This document shows, one piece after another, positions 52,284-64,000 of a stretch of 64,000 nt of DNA; positions within the stretch are counted from its first letter, which is position 1; every line of letters starts with the position of its first letter. The position numbers were made by a program, and so were the translations under genes. Below the pieces are notes generated by a model. That model had not been told where the DNA came from and ran no database searches. It saw nothing but the letters and a program-made list of their open reading frames with translations. The stretch is from Serinibacter arcticus (GTDB lineage Bacteria; Actinomycetota; Actinomycetes; Actinomycetales; Beutenbergiaceae), in the NCBI RefSeq assembly GCF_003121705.1, contig NZ_PYHR01000002.1:3596001-3660000 (forward strand). Direction: 5' to 3'.

Positions 52284-52882
52284 ATGTGGCCGACGCGACT
52301 CGTGGAGGGCGACCTCGTGCTGCGGCCGCTCCGCCGACGGGACGCCAAGGAGTGGGGACGCGTCCGAGCCCGGAACGCCTCCTGGCTCGCGCCGTGGGAG
52401 GCGACGCTGCCTCCTGGATCGCCGGTCTCGCCCCTCACCTTCGGGCAGTACGTGCGGGAGGTGAACCGCCAGGCCAGGACCGGCGTCTCGCGCCCCTGGG
52501 TGATGGAGCACGCCGGCGCGATCGTCGGTCAGGTGACCGTCTCGAACATCACCCACGGTTCGCTCAGCTCGGCCGCGATCGGTTACTGGATCTCCCGCGA
52601 CGTGGCCGGTCGCGGACTCACACCGCTCGCCGTCGCGATGGCGGTGGACGACTGCTTCTTCTCCCTCGGGCTGCACCGGGTGGAGATCAACATCCGGCCC
52701 GAGAACCGGGCGAGCCTGCGGGTGGTGGAGAAGCTCGGACTCCGGGACGAGGGTCTGCGGCGCGCGTACCTCCACATCCAGGGGAGTGGGCCGACCATCG
52801 GACCTTCGCACTCACGGTCCGGGAGGCACCGGAGGGCCTCGTCCCCGTCGCCCGGGCGATGGCACGGCCCGCGGTCGGCTAG
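52284..52882 (+). pseudogene. RimJ-like GNAT acetyltransferase with one apparent frameshift
   Basis: A normal GNAT of about 199 residues is recovered if one G is added to the run at 52781-52784. Upstream frame: LRPLRRRDAKEWGRVRARN, VREVNRQARTGVSRPW, IGYWISRDVAGRGLTPLAVAM (acetyl-CoA loop V/I-x-x-x-x-R/Q-x-x-G-x-G/A as DVAGRGL) and EINIRPENRASLRVVEKLGLRDEG. Downstream frame: EWADHRTFALTVREAPEGL to the TAG at 52882. As read, the upstream frame continues to 53081 with an unrelated Arg-rich tail. A -10-like TAGGGT ends 8 nt before the ATG, so the message is probably leaderless. Ribosomal protein or small-molecule N-acetylation is the family role. Confidence 0.82.
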
Positions 52883-52986
52883 GGCCCGCTTACAGACGGA
52901 GCGGTCGGACGCGATCTCGGGACCGGTTGCCGACACGCCCGGCGACCTGCGCCGTCGCGTGCAACCCCGCACCTACCGTCTACCTC

Positions 52987-53949
52987 GTGAGTTTCGCCGG
53001 GTACGTCATTGCGGCGGCAGTCATGCTGATCCTGGGTTACCTCGTGCCGTCGCTCGTGCGACGGCGCCAGGCGGCCGGTGACAGCTGCGTGGACGACCGC
53101 TTCTCCCAGGAGCTGCGGGTCGTGGCACGTGGCGGTGCCGGGGGACGACCCCGCCAGGAGACGCGACTGCCGAGCACCAGGGCCCTCGTCGTCTCACCGT
53201 CCGTCCCAGGCCCGCGAGGTGAGGAGCTCACCGTGAACCGTCCCACCGGGATGGCAGACCGCCGAACCGCCAACGAGGCGCGTCGCGTGGCGGCGGTTCG
53301 TGCTGCCCTCGCCGCACGCCGAGCAGAGCAGGCCGCCGCAGCGCGGCGCCGTCTCGTGCTGACCGTGGCGCTCGTGCTCGTCTCCGGAATCTCCTGGGCG
53401 GCCGTCGCGCTCGCCCAGTTCTCCTTCCTGCTCGCCGCCTTCCCGACGGTCGTGCTCGCAGCGGTGCTGTGGCTCGGTGTCCGGACGGCGAGGGCCGAGC
53501 GTGCGGAGTGGGCGCAGGTTCCCACCAGCCTCACCGAGCCGCGGGCGACCCGCGCCGCGGGTCCGACCTACTCGCCCTCGCAGCTGCGCTCGCACCTGTC
53601 GGCCGAGGGCGCTGCGCGTCCCGACGCCGCCCCGAGCGACGCCGCGGCCGGCCGACTGAGCTGGCAGACGGACGACGTTCCCGTGGAGGTCCCGGTCGAG
53701 GCCGAGCCCGAGCCGGTCGAGGTCGTGGCCGAGGTCGAGGAGCCGGCGGTGGCGGGGTCCTGGACGCCCGTCCCGGTGCCGGTGCCCACCTACACGCTGA
53801 AGCCGGTCGCGGTGCGCCGCGAGGCTGCTCCGTACGAGGCTCCCGTCGCGCCGACGACGGCGGAGGCCGACGTCTCCCTCGAGGTCTCGATCGACGAGGG
53901 CATCGATCTTCGGGCGGTCCTCGCCCGGCGCAGGGCGGTCGGGGCCTGA
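52987..53949 (+). CDS. SepX/GlpR-like divisome membrane protein
   Basis: 320 residues from GTG 52987. A first membrane helix (FAGYVIAAAVMLILGYLVPSLVRRR) is followed by an aspartate/arginine stretch (CVDDRFSQELRVV) that matches the LVPxWLRR...RFSxAMRVL pattern of the actinobacterial GlpR/SepX family. A basic Ala/Arg coiled segment, two membrane helices (about 117-160) and a Pro/Glu/Val-rich cytoplasmic tail follow. SepX/GlpR pairs with the MoeA-like Glp and FtsZ at the septum in Streptomyces and Corynebacterium. Gene order after a RimJ-type GNAT gene is also typical. The assignment is by pattern and context, not alignment. Confidence 0.68.
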   Translation: MSFAGYVIAAAVMLILGYLVPSLVRRRQAAGDSCVDDRFSQELRVVARGGAGGRPRQETRLPSTRALVVSPSVPGPRGEELTVNRPTGMADRRTANEARRVAAVRAALAARRAEQAAAARRRLVLTVALVLVSGISWAAVALAQFSFLLAAFPTVVLAAVLWLGVRTARAERAEWAQVPTSLTEPRATRAAGPTYSPSQLRSHLSAEGAARPDAAPSDAAAGRLSWQTDDVPVEVPVEAEPEPVEVVAEVEEPAVAGSWTPVPVPVPTYTLKPVAVRREAAPYEAPVAPTTAEADVSLEVSIDEGIDLRAVLARRRAVGA

Positions 53950-53957
53950 GCGGGGCC

Positions 53958-53981
53958 GGACGCGGCGTACGAGCCGCGTCC
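53958..53981 (+). terminator. Hairpin terminator after the SepX/GlpR-like gene
   Basis: A 9-bp stem ggacgcggc / gccgcgtcc with a 6-nt loop, followed by ttccg, 8 nt after the stop codon. Confidence 0.65.
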
Positions 53982-54056
53982 TTCCGCCGATTCGGCTCAG
54001 GACCGTCCGAGTGTTAGTCTTGATCCCGCTCAACCGGGGGTAACCCGAAGAGCATC

Positions 54057-54129
54057 GGGGCATTGGCGCAGTTGGTAGCGCGCTTCGTTCGCATCGAAGA
54101 GGTCAGGGGTTCGAATCCCCTATGCTCCA
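54057..54129 (+). tRNA. tRNA-Ala (anticodon CGC)
   Basis: Cloverleaf: acceptor GGGGCAT / ATGCTCC (one G-U), D-stem GCGC/GCGC, anticodon stem CTTCG/CGAAG with loop TTCGCAT (anticodon CGC), T-stem AGGGG/CCCCT with loop TTCGAAT. No encoded CCA. Confidence 0.95.
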
Positions 54130-54138
54130 CCCGCAGTA

Positions 54139-54176
54139 CGACAGCCTGTCCGGCTCAGCCGGGCAGGCTGTTGTCG
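54139..54176 (+). terminator. Hairpin terminator after tRNA-Ala
   Basis: cgacagcctgtccggc pairs with gccgggcaggctgttgtcg around loop tca (G-U pairs tolerated), starting 10 nt after the tRNA. Confidence 0.75.
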
Positions 54177-54907
54177 TTCCTGGGGAGGCCGGGGGTGTCG
54201 GGGGATCGGGGCCGATCCCAGAGGTCCGAGGTGTGGTCCGGGACCGGACGTGGCGCAGCGGTGGTCGGGTCTCGAGCTCGCGGTTCCGGTCGCCGCGGGC
54301 GGGGGTTCCCCTCTCCGGGGCGGTGACCGGTTTGCCGGCGGTCGGCGCTCGACGCCCGGACCGCAGGACTCGGACGGCTGCGACCACTGCGCCCGCCGGG
54401 TACCGAGATCACGGCGACCATCGAGCATCCAGACCGCTGCGACGGGGCAGCGCGTTCGGTGCGGCGGACGAGTCCTCTGGTGGGGGAGCGCATCAGTGGG
54501 GGAGCGCATCAGTGGGGGAGCGGATCCGCAGGGGGACGCACCAGCAAGGTAGGGGCCGCTCGAACCGCAAGGCGCGGCCGGACCTGACCGCGAACGTGGC
54601 GATCCCCCGAGGCCCAGGCGGCCATCGTCAGGCGGGTGCGTGAGACTGGCTCCAGGTGGTCGCCACGGCCCGGCCGAGCTCGCCGACGCACCGGGCCAGC
54701 GAGCGGGAGCCGGCGTCGAGGCGTGGCGGAACCCAGTGATCACGCCGATTTGCCACATCGGTCACCCTGACGTAATGTTCTTGTCACACGGGGAAGCGAG
54801 CCGGACCGAGAGGGCCGGGGCTGACCGTGAATCCCAAGCGAAGAGCCGCTGAAGCGGTTCCACTGTCGCGGGGTCACCCTTGAGCTGGATCTGGTCAGGC
54901 CGTTGGT
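54177..54907. other. About 730 bp without a recognisable gene, upstream of the rrn promoter
   Basis: Open frames here are short, overlapping and Arg/Ser/Pro-rich, and I recognise no protein family in them. The only clear structure is a 16-bp tandem repeat at 54481-54528. It probably holds upstream rRNA promoter sequence and degraded coding remnants. Confidence 0.5.
54481..54528. repeat. Three tandem 16-bp repeats
   Basis: tgggggagcgcatcag twice exactly, then tgggggagcggatccg with two or three changes. No coding context. Confidence 0.85.
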
Positions 54908-54936
54908 TTGACGGAGTGGCTTGGGGGGTGTAAGTT
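54908..54936 (+). promoter_or_regulatory. rRNA operon promoter
   Basis: -35 TTGACG (54908-54913), a 17-nt spacer, and -10 TAAGTT (54931-54936), about 285 bp upstream of 16S. It is the best match to a housekeeping sigma-70 promoter in the leader. Further promoters upstream are possible. Confidence 0.7.
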
Positions 54937-55220
54937 GGAGAAGTTGCCCCGGTTGGTCCGGGCCCCAGGGTTTGGGGTGTGGATGGACTGGTGTGGTGTG
55001 TTGTTTGAGAACTCAACAGTGTGTTTGTGAACTTGATGCCATTTGTTGGCCGGGTTCTGTGGCGCGGTCCTTCGGGGCATGCGTTGTGGGGTTTGGTTGA
55101 CTGTTTTTGTTTTGCCGGGCGTCATGGCTTCCTTTGGGGGTTGTGGTTGTTCGGGTTTTTGCTTGGATCATTGTCGTTAAATGATTCCCGTCGTGCTTTC
55201 GGGTGTGGTGGGGTTAGTTT
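54937..55220 (+). other. rRNA leader with conserved TTTGAGAACT motif
   Basis: Transcribed leader before 16S. It contains tgtttgagaactcaacagtgtgtttg at 55002-55027, a motif widespread ahead of actinobacterial 16S and 23S genes and repeated in the 16S-23S spacer at 57138. The rest is T- and G-rich, typical of RNase III processing stems. Confidence 0.65.
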
Positions 55221-60298
<5,078 letters not shown>

Positions 60299-60413
60299 AA
60301 CAAGCTCAAAATATGTTGCGACGCGTCCACTGTGCGGTTCCCGAACCACCAACACACCCCCGACCCGGGTACTGCCTGGGTTGGGTGGGGTTGTGTTTGA
60401 CAGTTCGACAGAG

Positions 60414-60532
60414 TTACGGCGGCCATAGCGAGGCGGGAAACGCCCGGCACCATTCCGAACCCGGAAGCTAAGCCCCTCAGCGCCGATGGTACTGCCCTGG
60501 AGACGGGGTGGGAGAGTAGGACACCGCCGAAC
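60414..60532 (+). rRNA. 5S ribosomal RNA
   Basis: About 119 nt: ttacggcggccatagcg at the 5' end, the loop segment ccattccgaacccggaagctaag, and ggagagtaggacaccgccg at the 3' end; CGGCGG pairs with CCGCCG. Follows 23S by about 115 bp. Confidence 0.94.
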
Positions 60533-60539
60533 ACCCATT

Positions 60540-60573
60540 CGAAAGGCCCCACCCGCAAGGGTGGGGCCTTTCG
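60540..60573 (+). terminator. rrn operon terminator
   Basis: A perfect 15-bp stem, cgaaaggccccaccc / gggtggggcctttcg, with tetraloop gcaa, just after 5S. Confidence 0.92.
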
Positions 60574-60622
60574 CCATTCCCGGGCAGGTTCACCGGACGC
60601 CCAGCGCGGTGGTCACCCTGTC

Positions 60623-60886
60623 CTGAGTGCTGACTTCCTGCCGCCCCCACCGGCGTGTCACCGGCAGCAACTCAGCACTCAGCGGGCGAGGGCGAGCTTC
60701 GGCCTTGCTGCTGAGTGCTGACTTTCTGCCGCCACCACCGGCGTGTCACCGGCAACAACCCAGCACTCAGCAGGGGTGGGCGCGCCTGGGCCTTGCTGCT
60801 GAGTGCTGACTTCCTGACGCCACCACCGGCGTGTCACCGGCAACAACCCAGCACTCAGCAGGGGTGGGCGCCCCGTGGCTGCCTGC
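60623..60886. repeat. Three tandem 88-bp hairpin-forming repeats
   Basis: Units start at 60623, 60711 and 60799, an exact 88-bp period. Each begins ctgagtgctgact, has inner caccggcgtgtcaccggc, and ends cagcactcag. The outer 10-bp arms (ctgagtgctg / cagcactcag) are perfect in all three units; an inner arm ctgccg / cggcag is perfect in the first unit and imperfect in the others. The units share most bases, with scattered changes mainly in the first. They lie between the rrn terminator and the 3' end of the MmcQ/YjbR gene. Confidence 0.9.
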
Positions 60887-60898
60887 GGGGGAGCAGAG

Positions 60899-61369
60899 CT
60901 AGGTGGCGTCGTTGTCCGGGTGTGCCGCGCGCGCCGTGGTGACGGGGTCGCTGCCGGCGGACACCGCGTCGTCGAGCACCACGGTCAGCCGCGCCGGCGC
61001 CGTCGCCCGGTAGGAGGAGTCCAGCAGCTCGGCCACCTCGGACCACTCGGTGACCCCGTCAGGGCCCTCGAGGTCGAGGTCCAGGCCGAGCCACCCGCTC
61101 GGACCGAGGTAGGCGGGCTCGAAGCACCTGGGGTCGTCACTCAGGGCCTGTCGCTCGGCCTCGGGGAGCTTGAGCAGGAGGGCGTGGTCCCGTCTGTCCC
61201 CCGTTGCCTTGCCGCGAACGGAGCCCCCGAAGTAGGCGAACACCTTGGTCGTGCGAAACGTAGGTCTGCCGTGCGCCTCGACCTCGGTCGCCTCCGGGAA
61301 CGCCAGTGCGACGGTGCGCAGTCGTCGGAGGACGGGATCGTCGTCGTCGTACATCCGCGGGTGCACCAT
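60899..61369 (-). CDS. MmcQ/YjbR-family protein
   Basis: 156 residues. [29 protein letters not shown] and the following KVFAYFGG are the family start; [16 protein letters not shown] and [13 protein letters not shown] complete the CyaY-like double-wing fold. Family members bind nucleic acid or are of unknown role. GGAGGG 6 nt upstream of the ATG at 61367-61369. Its stop is 13 bp from the 88-bp repeats. Confidence 0.88.
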   Translation of the reverse strand: MVHPRMYDDDDPVLRRLRTVALAFPEATEVEAHGRPTFRTTKVFAYFGGSVRGKATGDRRDHALLLKLPEAERQALSDDPRCFEPAYLGPSGWLGLDLDLEGPDGVTEWSEVAELLDSSYRATAPARLTVVLDDAVSAGSDPVTTARAAHPDNDAT

Positions 61370-61405
61370 CGCAACCCTCCTCGTCGAGGTGTCTGGAAGA
61401 CCAGG

Positions 61406-63259
61406 CTAGACCCAGCCCACCCTCAGGGACGAGAACGAGGGGATCCACATGTGCCAGCGCCAGAACTCGTACGGAACGGGGTGACCGATCCAGATCGGCC
61501 AGTAGAACGCGGCCACGACGACCGCGAGACCGACCACGCCCCCGAGGATCCAGTAGCCGCGACGTCGGGCGCGGGTACCGGCACCGTCGGGAGCGAGCGC
61601 CTTCCCGAGGGCGTACGCCAGCGCGAGTGCGACGAAGGGCGCGAACGCGACCGTGTAGAACGTGAAGATCGTCCGGTTCGCGAAGGGTGCGGAGTAGGTG
61701 AACCAGGGGAGGTACATGGCGGCGTAGCCCGCCAGGATGCCCCAGGCGCGCCAGTCCCGGCGGCGCAGGGCCCACCACAGCACGACCAGCAGGGCGATCG
61801 CACCTCCCCACCACACGATCGGATTGCCGAGTGCCAGGACGACCTCGACGTCGCCGGTCTCGTTGCCCTGGGCGTCGGTCAGCCGCTTCCAGGCGAACGA
61901 CGTCGGTCGGACCTGGAGCAGCCAGCCCACCGGGTGGGAGGAGTAGGTGTGCTCGGAGTCCAGCCCCTGGTGGAAGGACCACATCTGCAGGTGGTACTGC
62001 CACAGGGAGTTCAGGGCGTCGGGCATCCAGGTTCGCTCGGGCACAGCGGCGACGGCGTTGACGTCCTGGGCCCAGCGCCGGTTGTACGCGCCGTCGCTGG
62101 CGAACCAGCTCGCCCAGCCCGCGACGTAGGTGAGCACCGCGGTCGGGACCAGGGCGACGAAGCTCGAGACGCCGTCCCGCACCAGGCCGGCGCCGACCCA
62201 CAGCCGGACCCCGGCGGCCCGGCGGGCGAACACCGACCAGACCACCGCGAGGATCCCGAAGACGGCGACCGCGTAGATGCCGGACCACTTCACCCCGCAG
62301 GCGAGACCGAGCAGGACCCCGGTCGCGACGAGCCACCACCGCACACCGATCCGAGGGCCCCACGGGTCGCGCAGGCGTCCGTGCTCGGCGAGCTGCCCTG
62401 CCACGCGCGTGGCGAGCCGCCGTCGGGACTGCTCCCTGTCCAGCAGGAGCGTGCCGAACGCGGCGATGACGAACGTCGAGACGAAGATGTCGAGGATGCC
62501 GGTGCGGCTCATGACGATGTGCATGCCGTCGACGGCGAGGAGGAGCCCCGCCGTCGCCCCCAGCAGGGTCGAGCCGAGCAGCCGCCGCCCGATGCGCACC
62601 ACGAGCAGCACGCCGATGATGCCGGCCACGGCACCCGAGATCCGCCAACCGACCATCGACTCGGTGCCGAGGAGTCTCATGCCGATGGCGATGAGCCACT
62701 TGCCGAGCGGGGGGTGCACCACGTAGTCGGGGGTCTCCGAGAGACCCGAGTAGTCGCCGGCGGCGAACGCCTCGTCCTGCTCGTCGGCCCAGTCACCCTC
62801 GTAGCCCAGCGTCAGCAGCGAGTAGGCCTGCTTGACGTAGTAGGTCTCGTCGAAGACGACGCGGGCCGGGCGATCGAGGGCGACGAGCCGGAGCACCGCC
62901 GCCACGGCTGTCACGGCGAGTGCGGCGATCCAGCCCCACAGGCGGCTGCCCTCGACGCGGTCGACCAGGCGGGGGAGCAGGAGCGCGAGGTGCTCCGACG
63001 CGGTGCGGGTCTCGGGCTCCGGCGGCGCCGCCTCGACCGTCGTCGGCTCGGTCCCTGCCAGGTCGGCGCTGGCCCACGCGCTCGTGCCGTCCTCGACAGC
63101 GGCGTCGTCCCTCGTGCGCACACCGGGCTCGGACAACCCGTCGGCCGTTTCCGCCGGTCGGGAACGCGCGGCGTCACCGTCGTCCTCCAGCCCGGCGGCC
63201 CGGGGATCGAGGACGTACGGCGAGAGCGGGGCCGGGTCGGGCCGGGGGGAGTCACTCAC
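61406..63259 (-). CDS. Protein O-mannosyltransferase (PMT, GT39)
   Basis: 617 residues. An acidic cytoplasmic N-terminus (about 100 residues) precedes about eleven or twelve membrane helices. The catalytic Asp-Glu of the first outer loop is in [17 protein letters not shown], followed by the conserved HPPLGKW segment; a C-terminal PMT_4TMC domain ([44 protein letters not shown]) follows. Uses polyprenyl-phosphate mannose to O-mannosylate secreted proteins at the outer membrane face. In actinobacteria it is often paired, in the opposite direction, with rsmI, as here. Confidence 0.94.
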   Translation of the reverse strand: MSDSPRPDPAPLSPYVLDPRAAGLEDDGDAARSRPAETADGLSEPGVRTRDDAAVEDGTSAWASADLAGTEPTTVEAAPPEPETRTASEHLALLLPRLVDRVEGSRLWGWIAALAVTAVAAVLRLVALDRPARVVFDETYYVKQAYSLLTLGYEGDWADEQDEAFAAGDYSGLSETPDYVVHPPLGKWLIAIGMRLLGTESMVGWRISGAVAGIIGVLLVVRIGRRLLGSTLLGATAGLLLAVDGMHIVMSRTGILDIFVSTFVIAAFGTLLLDREQSRRRLATRVAGQLAEHGRLRDPWGPRIGVRWWLVATGVLLGLACGVKWSGIYAVAVFGILAVVWSVFARRAAGVRLWVGAGLVRDGVSSFVALVPTAVLTYVAGWASWFASDGAYNRRWAQDVNAVAAVPERTWMPDALNSLWQYHLQMWSFHQGLDSEHTYSSHPVGWLLQVRPTSFAWKRLTDAQGNETGDVEVVLALGNPIVWWGGAIALLVVLWWALRRRDWRAWGILAGYAAMYLPWFTYSAPFANRTIFTFYTVAFAPFVALALAYALGKALAPDGAGTRARRRGYWILGGVVGLAVVVAAFYWPIWIGHPVPYEFWRWHMWIPSFSSLRVGWV

Positions 63260-63328
63260 CCGCCGAGTCTAGGTCGACCCCTCCGTCGCCGGGCGCGGTG
63301 CCGGGCCGGACCGGGGAACAATGGCCGG

Positions 63329-64000
63329 GTGAGCACCCGAGCAGACAGCGACGACGCCGCGCGGGAGACCGCCGGCCGCACCACGCACGACGATGACGCG
63401 ACGGCGGACGACCTCGACGCGGCGTCGACCCCGGAGGAGGGCGCGCCCGAGGACGCCGTCGAACCCGGTCCGCTGCGGTGGCGAGGCCTGTCCCGCATCG
63501 TCCTGGCCGCGACGCCGATCGGCAGCTCGCGGGACGCGACCGAGAACCTGCGGGACCTGCTGGGCCAGGCCGACGTCGTCGCCGCGGAGGACACCCGCAC
63601 GCTTCGCCAGCTGCTGCGGCGGATCGGTGTGCATCCGACGGGACACGTCGTCAGCTACCACGAGCACAACGAGCGCGAGCGCGCCGTCGAGCTGGTCGAG
63701 CGCGCGCAGGCGGGGGCGACGGTCGCCGTCGTCACCGACGCCGGGATGCCGTCCGTCTCCGACCCCGGCTTCCGCGTCGCCGCTGCGGCGCAGGAGGCGG
63801 GGGTACGGGTCTCGGCGCTGCCCGGTCCGTCCGCGGTGCTCACCGCTCTGGCCGTCTCCGGGTTCCCCAGCGACCGGTTCTGCTTCGAGGGTTTCGTCGC
63901 GCGCAAGGCGGGGGAGCGCCGTCGGGCCTTCGCCGAGCTCGCCGACGAGCGACGCACGATGGTGTTCTTCGAGTCCCCGCACCGGATCGCCGCCACGCTG
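63329..64000 (+). CDS. rsmI: 16S rRNA (cytidine-1402-2'-O)-methyltransferase, 3' end cut by window edge
   Basis: First 224 codons; the gene runs off the right edge. An acidic extension of about 52 residues precedes the tetrapyrrole-methylase fold: [64 protein letters not shown] and FFESPHR are all RsmI signatures. It methylates C1402 at the decoding centre with SAM. GTG at 63329 is the first plausible start. Divergent from the protein mannosyltransferase gene. Confidence 0.93.
   Translation, partial: MSTRADSDDAARETAGRTTHDDDATADDLDAASTPEEGAPEDAVEPGPLRWRGLSRIVLAATPIGSSRDATENLRDLLGQADVVAAEDTRTLRQLLRRIGVHPTGHVVSYHEHNERERAVELVERAQAGATVAVVTDAGMPSVSDPGFRVAAAAQEAGVRVSALPGPSAVLTALAVSGFPSDRFCFEGFVARKAGERRRAFAELADERRTMVFFESPHRIAATL

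Noticed and set aside
54122-54643. Possible gene of about 170 codons downstream of tRNA-Ala.
   Set aside because: It begins inside the tRNA 3' end, runs through the terminator and a tandem repeat, and has no ribosome site or known domain.
60623-60886. CRISPR array.
   Set aside because: The 88-bp units repeat throughout their whole length, so there are no unique spacers, only three units, and no cas genes.

Overview
The window is about 64 kb of very GC-rich chromosome from a high-GC Gram-positive bacterium. The 16S/23S/5S operon, the XPB-type helicase, the DtxR/IdeR-type regulator, the protein O-mannosyltransferase, the PhrB-less mix of leaderless and GTG-started genes and the T-poor hairpin terminators all point to Actinomycetota, most probably order Micrococcales. 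I cannot fix the genus from the sequence alone.

Layout. 1-5.9 kb: a cut-off OmpR-type response regulator, an NYN-domain protein, PspA/IM30, a secreted TPM-domain coiled-coil protein and a DHA2 drug exporter. 5.9-7.3 kb: a solitary AbiEi/DUF559 predicted nuclease bracketed by two covarying 51-bp palindromes. 7.3-12.8 kb: XPB helicase with its helicase-associated partner, a cold-shock protein and a DUF3027 protein. 13-34 kb: a large exopolysaccharide/capsule locus. It begins with a polyprenyl glycosylphosphotransferase and a signalling trio (histidine kinase, degenerate-GGDEF membrane protein, response regulator), followed by two small surface peptides, UDP-glucose dehydrogenase and a CAP-domain lipoprotein, then a LMW tyrosine phosphatase and a ten-gene operon (BNR-like protein, DUF4012, BY-kinase, Wzy, four glycosyltransferases including an Alg13/14 fusion, pyruvyl transferase, Wzx flippase) whose genes are joined by nine consecutive 4-nt start/stop overlaps.

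34-45 kb: MarR plus MFS pair, a second response regulator paralogous to the one in the capsule locus, serC, a DtxR/IdeR repressor, a c-di-AMP (ydaO) riboswitch in front of an NlpC/P60 cell-wall hydrolase, a convergent AMP-binding enzyme plus SDR pair, a double universal stress protein, an SRPBCC protein, tRNA-Arg(CCU) and an aldo/keto reductase. 45-54 kb: a roughly 1,495-residue helicase-nuclease fusion with degenerate active sites, mscL, a SAF-domain protein, an FmdB zinc ribbon, 5-formyl-THF cyclo-ligase, a GNAT acetyltransferase, a SepX/GlpR-like membrane protein and tRNA-Ala(CGC). 54-60.6 kb: an rrn operon with its promoter, leader, spacers and terminator. 60.6-64 kb: three 88-bp hairpin repeats, an MmcQ/YjbR protein, protein O-mannosyltransferase and the start of rsmI.

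How it works together. The capsule locus is self-contained: priming enzyme, precursor supply (ugd), chain building, polymerase, flippase, and tyrosine kinase/phosphatase length control. Two response regulators and one histidine kinase in and near it may control it. A recurrent technical theme is that four genes (CAP lipoprotein, NlpC/P60, AMP-binding enzyme, GNAT) become normal if single G or C bases are restored to G/C runs. Most of the reading-frame breaks in this window are therefore more likely short-homopolymer sequencing errors than true pseudogenes.
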